This document shows, piece after piece, positions 33,745 to 43,800 of a DNA stretch of 64,000 nucleotides. The notes beneath the pieces were generated by a model. It ran no database searches. It had not been told where the DNA came from and worked only from the letters and a program-made list of their open reading frames with translations. Position 1 is the stretch's first letter; each line of letters starts with the position of its first letter. The stretch lies in contig JALIZF010001796.1 of assembly GCA_029948255.1 (NCBI GenBank), forward strand, positions 606,001 through 670,000, in the 5' to 3' direction. Source of the stretch: Telmatactis stephensoni (taxonomy: Eukaryota; Cnidaria; Anthozoa; Actiniaria; Isophelliidae). The position numbers and the translations under genes were made by a program.

Positions 33745-34399
33745 CAGTGGAAGGCTGGTTTGTTGTAAGATAACTACACATTATCGTTATTATAGTTGAT
33801 TTATATACATAATTAATACTTAGTATTGATACTCGGTCAATATATAATCAGTATTTATGAAATATTTAAGAGATGTTGCGCGAAAGAGGGTTCTTCTGTG
33901 ATATGCAAACGAGGAAACATGTTTTCAAAAAAGATGTTACCGCAATTTGTTTCTAGGTAGTTAAACTGTAAGGAAACATGTTTCACAACATCAATTGACG
34001 TGCAGATATATGATGGTAAAAAAAAAACAATATTTTGTTATTCATTATTCTCTTTTTCATCTTGTCATGCATTATGCATTCTTCCTTATTAGCTTTGTCT
34101 GGCAACAGAAATGTTTTCTTTAGTGCATGGCTAAACCAAGAACCATCGCTGTCATGCGCCCGGAAACATGCAATGTTTCTGCTGTGTTTCAGAAACATTT
34201 TTATGTCTTAACAACAAAATCTATGGCGAGAAACAGTGTTTTTCGAATGGGAAACATTTGCGAAACATGCGCGCTAACCGAGTGATGTTTCCAAAAACAC
34301 ATATATCCTCGTTTAGCCAGGGCCAAAGCTTGCTTTTCTCTTTACAGCTTCCAGCGTGTTTATATTATAGGCAAAGGCTTATATTTAACAGCTTATCAA

Positions 34400-35530
34400 A
34401 TAAGTGTTTTGTTATAGTACAAACTGTCAAAGAACCAAAAGCAAAACGTCGCTACAACGAATGTTTGTCTTGAAAATTGACTTAAAACTTACGTACAAAA
34501 GCGGACCTTCTTCCACACAAACTTTTCTGAAAACTTTTATGGTTTATTTGGTAGCATCCTTGGTTCATTTTGAATCTTTTTTCTTGCATTAACTGTTGTA
34601 TGTTCGTCGTTTAGTTTGACTAACTTTTTTGCTTCATGTCCCATGAGTAAGTTTGCAAACGAGCGCTGCTAAAAACGCGCCTTCAATCAGTCCCCAAATT
34701 TCTTACGTTCACGTGATACTTTCTCACACAATGAGAGCCCAATAAAAAAGACTTTGATAATTGGTATATAAAAATGCTTTAATAAAATGTTTTATATGTA
34801 ACACTGATCGAAAGCTACGGCGATTGGTGATTGCACGACCGAAAGGAAATTTGGGATAACAAGAATTTCTTTATTGTCATGAATCAAATACCCAAGCAAT
34901 GGCAGTACTTTGTCCAATAAGGTCTGTACTGCACGGTGATCGATAGGGCGACTCATATCTCCGCGCCGGATAGCGGTCTAATAGTGTGGCCACAGTTGCT
35001 TTTGGTTGTGCAATCACCAATCGCCATGTTAACCTTTTTTGAAATAGCTATATACCTGGTTATGGTATCTCGCAAGTGTTCGTTCATTGATGTCATTTTA
35101 AGTGGAACTGTGAGACGGAGAGGGGGCAGGCAGTTTTTGTTTTCTGATTGGCTGGCCATCGTGTTGATCGTACACGAAATTCAAAATATTTGATAAACTT
35201 ACGCCTCGAAGCCTGCTTCCCTCTTGCTCTACAACCATCATGTACAAAGACTATAAGTGTGGGAGCACTAGTTAGCAACCATGTAATGTCACATACAGTA
35301 ACAATAAAAATATTCAGCTTCCTATAAACGTTTATTCACATTAAATTTGTCCCAAAAGTATGTTCAGTATTGTAAAACTGTTCAAAAAACCATACTCATT
35401 TTCGATACCGCGGCAAAACGACTGCACAGGCGCGCGTCTTCACTACAGAAATCCCAAGCACATCTTCCTTTCTCATTTTCTAGTTACGAGTCTCCATTAG
35501 TCCATGCTGACACAGGGTTAACAGAAGACT
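34400..35530. mobile_element. Mostly non-coding; MITE at about 34818-35028
   Basis: Near 34820 GGCGATTGGTGATTGCACGA and near 35005 TTGTGCAATCACCAATCGCC are inverted, outlining a 210-bp MITE. The rest shows no convincing exon. GCAAAACGACTGCACAGGCG near 35412 resembles GCAAAACGACTGCGCAAATT near 4163, and both are followed by ACAGGAATCCCAAG-like sequence, suggesting another dispersed repeat. Confidence 0.5.
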
Positions 35531-35535
35531 CCATG

Positions 35536-35794
35536 TTAGCAGTCTGTATCTGTTGGCAGTGTGTAAGCTCCACCCATAATATGGAAAAACCATTCATTAG
35601 CATTTTCAGCTCTACGCTTCCATCGTTGTGTTACTTCTAGTCTAAATGATATTCTTTGAGAGATTTCTTGCGTTTTAGCGCTTTCATTGCTATGTAAAGT
35701 TTGTAGTTTGGATGTCAACTGAGTAATGCCCTCTGGCGCTCGTCCTATGTACTGTAAGAACATGATATATCGTTCCACTAACCAGGCTCGTAAA
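35536..35794 (-). CDS. Orphan 3'-terminal exon, unknown protein
   Basis: Acceptor GTATCTCAG lies just before 35794 on minus. The exon reads LRAWLVERYIMFLQYIGRAP, EGITQLTSKLQTLHSNESAK, ISFRLEVTQRWKRRAENANE and WFFHIMGGAYTLPTDTDC before a stop at 35536. The composition looks genuinely coding. The upstream exon must lie to the right but was not found; a 92-bp minisatellite begins about 100 bp away. I do not recognise the family. Confidence 0.4.
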
Positions 35795-35889
35795 CTGAGA
35801 TACCTAAACCATAAAGAGGTGTTAGTCGACGATAAGTAGATGGTGTTGAACTTTCACCAACAGACAACTCTCCACAACGACCAACCTTT

Positions 35890-36300
35890 TCCACGCTCAC
35901 CATCGATCTGAACGATATACAACGGTCACTTCTACACGACGACTAACATTTGATACCCCCCTCCATCGATCCAACCCATACTTAGTTTGTATTGAAACCG
36001 TTTCAAAGCTCTGTACAACGACCACCTCTACACGACGACCAACATTTGATACCCCTCTCCATCGATCCAACCCATACTTTGTATTGAAACCGTTTCAAAG
36101 CTCTGTACAACGACCACCTCTACACGACGACCAACATTTGGTACCCCCCTCCATCGATCCAACCCATACTTTGTATTGAAACCGTTTCAAAGCTCTGTAC
36201 AACGACCACCTCTACACGACGACCAACATTTGATACTCCCCTCCATCGATCCAACCCATACCTTGTATTGAAACCTCTGTACAACGACCACTTATTTTGT
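35890..36300. repeat. 92-bp minisatellite
   Basis: About four to five units of exact period 92 bp (CTGTACAACGACCACCTCTA starts at 36011, 36103 and 36195). Each contains CCCCTCCATCGATCCAACCC and TTGAAACCGTTTCAAAGC. Confidence 0.95.
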
Positions 36301-36594
36301 CCCTCAGGCGGTCGTTGTGGTTCGATTGTACACCTATTTCAAATGGGTTGTGAGACGCAGGCTTAAAGTCAGTGCCATTAGACCGAAAAGGAGTATGGAT
36401 AAATAATAATAATAATAATTAACTTTATTCATCCACGGTAATTGTCTCAACATAGTTGGTTTTCAGGCAAGCCGTGCTAAAAACTAATTTTCAAAGATTA
36501 CAAATAATAAAATCTAATTAATGATTGATAAATAATGTCTCTAAAACTAAAGATAAGAATCGAAATAATAACAATATGCAATAATCTACTAAAG

Positions 36595-36705
36595 TTTTTT
36601 CTTAAAAGACAACAAAGACTGGGACTCTTTTACTTCTCGTGATAAAGTATTCCAATTTTTTGCTCCAATGTAGGAGAAGGCGCGTTTACCAAGATTAGAC
36701 TTAGG
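36595..36705 (-). pseudogene. LINE ORF2 C-terminal remnant
   Basis: Minus reading LGKRAFSYIGAKNWNTLSRE and SQSLLSFKKKL then stop: the standard end of an L2/CR1-like ORF2. An (AAT)n tail at about 36405-36420 lies on its 3' side, making a short 5'-truncated LINE of roughly 36405-36715. Confidence 0.7.
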
Positions 36706-36715
36706 AGCCGGTAGA

Positions 36716-37805
36716 ATAAGATAGTATATCGGTATTGATATTATAAGATATTAAGCAATTATTGGATGAGGTCGAGTAGGATATGGGGAATTATTAAGGC
36801 CGAGGTTTGTGTTATCTGCCGAAGCCGAAGGCTGAGGCAGATAACACAAACCGAGGCCTTAATAATTCCCCATATCCTACGAGAAACGAATTCAATAATT
36901 GTTTTATTATTTTTGAAAATAATTCTTTCTCAGTTGTGCTTTGTTGACAAGAATACATGTTGTTGTTGTTTTCCCGCTTTTGGCATGAATCGCATAAATT
37001 AGCGTGACGTCATACCGCAAGCTAATTTTCCATATTCGAGAAAATTACGTCATAACTTCGAATAATGGTTTTCAACATTTTCATAACTCCAAATTTGGGC
37101 AGCTAGCCGGCGACTATGGTAATTTATCCGGTGGCTCTTAGCCAATCAAAACTCTTGAATTATTTTCAAAATATAATAAAAGATATTATAAGATATTATA
37201 TCGGTATTGATATTATAAGATATAAGATATTATAAGATAGTATAAGATAGTATATCGGTATTGATATTATAAGATATAAGATATTATAAGATATTATATC
37301 GGTATTGATATTATAAGATATAAGATATTATAAGATAGTATAAGATAGTATATCGGTATTGATATTATAAGATATAAGATATTATAAGATAGTATAAGAT
37401 AGTATATCGGTATTGATATTATAAGATATAAGATATTATAAGATATTATAAGATAGTATATCGGTATTGATATTATAAGATATTATAAGATATTATAAGA
37501 TATTATAAGATAGTATATCGGTATTGATATTATAAGATATAAGATATTATAAGATAGTATAAGATAGTATATCGGTATTGATATTATAAGATATAAGATA
37601 TTATAAGATATTATAAGATAGTATATCGGTATTGATATTATAAGATATAAGATATTATAAGATATTATAAGATATTATATCGGTATTGATATTATAAGAT
37701 ATAAGATATTATAAGATATTATAAGATAGTATATCGGTATTGATATTATAAGATATAAGATATTATAAGATATTATAAGATAGTATATCGGTATTGATAT
37801 TATAT
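36716..37805. repeat. AT-rich satellite with TATCGGTATTGATATTATAA core
   Basis: About 13 copies of TATATCGGTATTGATATTAT spaced 48-65 bp apart, separated by variable numbers of AAGATATTAT / AAGATAGTAT units. The first copy (about 36725) is separated from the rest by a foldback insertion at 36757-37175. It lies about 70 bp beyond the 3' end of the ADCK5-like gene. Confidence 0.93.
36757..37175. mobile_element. Foldback element inserted in the AT-rich satellite
   Basis: A hairpin at about 36762-36900: TAGGATATGGGGAATTATTA, GGTTTGTGTTATCTGCC and then the inverse GGCAGATAACACAAACC and TAATAATTCCCCATATCCTA around a GAAGCCGAAGGCTGA loop. A second inverted pair, TTTTTGAAAATAATTC (about 36910) and GAATTATTTTCAAAATA (about 37157), bounds the rest. 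Confidence 0.75.
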
Positions 37806-37874
37806 CTTATTCTACCGATACATACAAAACTTGACTGGTTCACTATTCCGGCGCTTTGGTCTTGATTTTTGACA

Positions 37875-40800
37875 TCAAAAAAGTAAATTCTTTGTTGAAT
37901 ATGGACGAGGAAAGCTAGGCCCAAATCGTGCTGACATTCTACCCCAGACTGATGGGGTCCCTTTGTTAGGTCTATAACTTACCGTATTCTGAAATCAAAT
38001 AAAGCAGTTTGCCAGTACGTTCGTAGTTTTCCTATTAAAGACGTATCACCTTGACTTTGACTGCATCCACGAATGGCACTGGAAAAACAAGTGCTGTAAA
38101 TCGCTGATGGAGTCAGGAGAGGAATTGGGGGTGGGGGTTAAGAAAAGCCAATTTTATTTTCCCTCCCCTCCCTCAGAACAGTTATGTACGAATATGGAAG
38201 AGAGTGTTGATATCACTTTCAAGCACAAGGTTAAAGGGTTACCCTATCGCTTATACTACATATAACTTGCACGTATATGTTGCGGTGTGATAATTATGAT
38301 GACAGTGATGTGTTATAAACAACTTACCATTTGGCCATGATAACAAACCGATCAACAGGATCACCTAGATCATCGTTAACAGCTCGTACAGTGTTCAAGT
38401 TTCTAGAAATACATGGACTGTGATTCAAGCTAAAGCTGATATCAAGCAATGATCTAGTTATTTAGTATAATATTCATTGAAACATTTCAACCAATTGGAG
38501 CGCGCGTAAGATTTAATGACATCGTCTAGGCGTGTGTTAAACAAATCAAATCAGTTTTCCATTCACCTTCCCGGAGTTTTCCAGAGTTCATTAGGATTCA
38601 GCGCGCGCAATCAAGGTCAGGGTAAAAAATATTAAAGCCATAGATATACTAAAAAAACTCATCAAAAAACGAGTTATATTACTTACGAGTACAGTTCATA
38701 AGAAGGGTTTTGAGGAAATTCTCTGTTTCTACTGCTTCTGAAATGACATAATCATTTCAAACGCAAGAGTTCCCAATAAATGCCATCATTTCTTAATATT
38801 TTTGTCCCCTGACCTCGCTTGCGCACGCAAAACCGTAAAGAACTCTGGGAAACTCCTTGCTCTCATTGACAATGGATTTGATGTTACAATATGTTCAAAA
38901 CTCAAGTGGAAAGTTTCACTGCAAAGTTTTGAATATCTTGTGACGTCAAGTCAATAAGAGACAGACAATGGAAAACTGTTTTGTTTTCTACAATTACTTT
39001 TGATAATAAGTGAAAAATCCTTATCAGTCAAATGGGGTAACAAAACGAGCGCGCGCGACGGAACACGTCAGCACCGTTGCCTGAACTCGTATTGACAATG
39101 GCTTTCAACCAATCAGATTACGAGATCTTTCTCGAGTGTTGTAAAAACTGTACGCAGACGGTTCTCGACCAATCGAGCGCGCTTTATATATATTTATTTT
39201 ATAAACTGTAATCGCACACGGTTCTCGACCAATCAGAGCGCGCGTAAATATAAAAAAGTTGTATTTTTCGTTTGCAAACTTTGTTATAATATTTCTACGA
39301 TTTCAGTATGCCCTAAAGGACTGGATACACAACTTTTTTGCAAAGCGCGTAACTGCAGCAGGGGTGGACACACGGCACAACTGTTCTCGTGTGCAACGTT
39401 TCAAGAAAAGTTGCATCGTGCGTCGGTGTATACCCTCCGTGAGAATGCTATGATTTGTTTCGATAACTGCATTTCTTACCTAAAAACCAACAACATCGAT
39501 CTCGGAAGCTGTTTTAGTATGTTTATTACTTTCTCAAAGTGACCTTGAGCTAGTTTGGTCATTATTTCAAAATCTTCTTCCGTTACTTTTGTTGTAAATA
39601 GCCTTCCTGCGCTGCCCCAGGCAAACGGCCGCTGAAGTAAAATCTGTGCAAAGTTTTCGTAGTCTAAAGAGAAGAGAAAAGAGGAAAATAAAGGTTGCGT
39701 TAGACTAAACAAAATTGTTGCGTTAAGAGTTCGTGTAACATGGTACCCATGGCTGCAAGAAATTCGAAGATCGCTCAAAACCCTTTAACATGTCGCTGCA
39801 AAATAGTTGCACTAAAAATTATACCCACTACCATACACTACGCAGACTTTAATGCAAACTTAAAGTGACACACGCTGCAATGTTTTCTCGCGCTGACAAC
39901 GCAATTTTAGATTTTGCAGCGTCTATCATCATTGCAACAGTCAATAGAGCAGATTTCGTATGACTGTGAAAACGGCACCGCACGGTCACGACACGGTTAC
40001 AGCAGGAATTTCGAATGTTTTTATAGACAACACGGCACTGACACGGTCACGGCACGGCGCGGTACGTTTCGCATTCATACGAAAATCGCTCTATGCTGTA
40101 GAGAAAATTCACATTTTTTGAACTTTCTGCAACAAATTTTCGTTGCGGGTTCTTTTGTTCCAGCAAGAACACAAAAACACAAATCTGGGGGTTCTCTTGG
40201 TTTAAGTTATTAACATTGTTGTGCAGTATCACAAACCTTATGCGATTTGAGTACACTTTTTCAGCAAATCAACTAAAGACTGTTTTTATAATGATTTTAC
40301 ACTGAATGGTGACGCTTTCGTTTCAAAGCAAAGTTCGCTGTGCTCTGAGATGCGCTCTCGTTTGCAAATGATATCTTTTTGTTACTTCTTTGTGACTTCT
40401 TGAGTTTAAAGTAAACTGCTCAGCTCCCTAAATAATTTTTCATGAGTTTCTCGTCACCTAATTTGCAAATTAACACTTTTAAAATTACATACCGTCCACT
40501 CCTAGTTCTTTGCTATGATACTTGATTTTATCTTGTTGATTCAAAAGTATTGATCTCCACAGCTTACAAAGATTTGTTCTGTCCCTGAACAAAACACAAA
40601 ATCAGCAAGAGTAGTATTTTTTACAACTAACTACAAAGTTTTTATGTACCTTTTTGCTAAATATTCGTACAAGCCGTGGTCTAAGATTATTATTTCAGCT
40701 TTCTTGTCTTTTCCTTGCCGAACAAATACTACAAAAAAGAGAAAGAAAATATATATGCAAGCCATAATACTAGTAAGGCCCAGCAATCATTTGAAACAAG

Positions 40801-43800
40801 TCTTTAATCACCGTTTCCTTTCTCCTGGTGTGTCAGAACCATGAAAACCAAAGACAAATCCATCAACATACAATGTACATTACTAACATTGTAAAAGCTG
40901 TCTTTCTGAGACCCGTTTACTCGACTGAAGACATGCTAAATTTACTGCTCTGTTTATTTATGGGGAAAAAAGGGAGGAGGGACCTGGAAACTGAAACTGA
41001 AAATAATGTGTAAACTTTATCAAGTGAGCTGACAGGCACATAAAGTTGTAGGGTCTTGCAAGAGAAATACTCCTGATACCGTTTGCTGCATGCGGATCTC
41101 CATGTAAAAAACCAGTATGAAATATCTGTTCTCCAAAGGCTTTCACCATTTTATAAGCTACCTGTCGGAAATAAACATGTTGATTGTTAAATGATTTGGC
41201 ATGGATCATAATTAGTTTCCACATGAAAATTTCACTTACATCAGTGACTTCAAGGCCAGCTTGCTTTACTTTCTCCAGTTCATCAACTCTACAGCCTTCA
41301 ATGAACTCTGTTGTCAAAACACGCTATGAAAAATAAGATGTTATAAATAAATTGAGGGTAAGGCATTAGTTGATTGCATACAGACTCACGTAGTGGAGGA
41401 CAAAAAATGATGCAGAGAACAGAAATTGCACTATAGAAAGGTTTTGTTGTAGTCTTAAGCATCATCTTAATGTATAGGTGCTTCTTCTCATCAAATAAGT
41501 ACCTTACTGGTCATATTCCAGTATATCTTAGGAACATATACAAAATCAAGATGGGCTAAATCCTGAGCACATTTTTCTCCATTCTTTCCTTCATGTTCAA
41601 AGTCTAGTTCTTGCTTTAGTGTGTCTCTGAGATCCTGGAAAAATACAATCACTTTAAAATCAATATGATTAAATAGTTCATTTAAAAAGAAATGGAAAAA
41701 CGAATAGAAGGATACTCAGCTAGGAGATGGGAAAGAAAGTGATCTGAAGACACATGATGCAACATTTCCTGCAACATCGCACACAACTCAGTTGCACCAT
41801 CCCTGCAATCTTGCATGCAACACTGCAGAAAATGTTGCCCAATATGATCAACTTTTATGATCTTAATTCTGCAAATGTTGTGCAAAACATTGTAGGGGTG
41901 ACAAATAGTGCAATATTATGTTGTGTGTGATGTTGCAAAAATGTTGTATCATGTGTTCAATATGAGAGGGTGATGGTAAATAATGAATTCATCTCTCTTT
42001 TAGGACTTTTATTGCAATGTGTGGCTCAATAGTTCAGAGCAAGTTTTAACAGGGGATAAGAATATCAACAAGAAATCCAATACCAATTCATTCCTATAGA
42101 GAGAGTAACAATACCAACAATTCTAATAACTTTACCTCCAGTACCCAGGAGAAAGTGAACATTGGATGTATCCAACTAATGACTTTTAGAAGAACTTTTA
42201 ACGTCCATAGATCACCATCATATCTGTCTCGCAAGTCAATGTACTGTATCTAGTTAAGAGTAAATGACACAAGTTGACACAAGCTTTAACTACAAAGAAA
42301 TGTCTGGGATTCTGTGGTAATCAAGAAAGAAGCATCATAGAATGTTTTGAGATAAATGTCCGATGACAAGGGAAGTCTTGTACAGTGAAATACTTATATT
42401 ATAAACCTGTTTTTGCACAAGTTTTGCACATTATGCTGTGACTATGTCCATTTTGTCAACATGTTCGATACTGTGACACCTGGCAAAACGTGGTATAAAA
42501 TCACATGTGGGAAGCAATTAAGTTGGCTGAGCAGTGAGAGCACTGGTCTGTCTGTGGTCCTAGATTTCATTCCTGGATGGGGCACCATATGTGACTTGAG
42601 TTTGTTAGTTTGTACTCTCTTCATCCAGTTTTCTCTGGTTTTCTTTCATCAGTAAAACTAACTAGTAAGTTGAGAGTTGTGTGCATATAGAATATTAATT
42701 AATATGCAGTGGTTGTGTGTGTGAGAATACAGTGATAAGGTAAGTACATGTAAGCTCAAAATGACATTGGACAATTTAAAAATATAATTAAGTTATTTTA
42801 TATTTTTAATGGAAATATGTTTCAACTTTCTGTTTTCAGAAATAAATAAGGAATGTTAATTAGAATACCTTGACAGCGAGTTCATCTCCATCATGACTCA
42901 CAGCTCTGTGGACCTGTGCAAGGCTAGCAGAAGCTAAGGGATTACTGTCAAACTCTGAAAATATTTCACTTGGTGTCTGACCAAAGTCTTCTAAAAACAA
43001 CTGATCAATTTCATTAGGCTTTCTTCTAAGAGCCTAGGAGAAAAGATGAAATATAAAATGAGAATGAAATACAAATAGAACTGCAAAGAGAGTTTGAAAA
43101 AGGAGAAAAAATAATAATCAGTTTGAAGTAACTACTGGTAAGAATAATTGACTGAAAAATTGATCCAAGAGAAATGGATTGTTTGTTTGAGCAAAATGTC
43201 AATATGATATACCTGATCTCTTAGGACTTGCAAAGTTTCAATATATTGCTTGGGTAAAATATGGTTAAAACAGGCTAAGCCTTGCCCTAGTTTTACATAC
43301 AGGCCTCCATTTTCTATTGCACCAACAACTATGCTGTCTGCAGCTCTCTGATGACATTGACTGATTGCCTTCTTGTAAGCATCACTCTCCTAAAAAACAA
43401 CAAATAAAAAAGTTTTCATGACAACATATCCAGTCACATAGTGGTTCTTCATTTGCTGGCACTTACACACATTGCCTCTAGTTCTACATTAAATATTTTA
43501 CACACAACACTCATCTTACATGTTAATTTCTGCTGAGGGAGGAAAAACTGGAAGACCCAAAGAAAAAAACCCTCAATGGCCTCTAGATTTTACATGTAGT
43601 AATTAGCCTGCGTAGCGGCCCTAAAAGGGAGGGGGAGGGGCTTAGGAAGAGAGGGGAAAAGGGGAGGGGGAGGGGGACTGGGAAGAAGAAGGGAGGGGGA
43701 CTGGGGAGGAGGAGGAGAGGAAGGGCCTGCAGACAACCCCCAGGTTTTTTTGAAATTTCCGTTTGTATACGAACGAAAAATCCTGATTGGTCAAGATATA

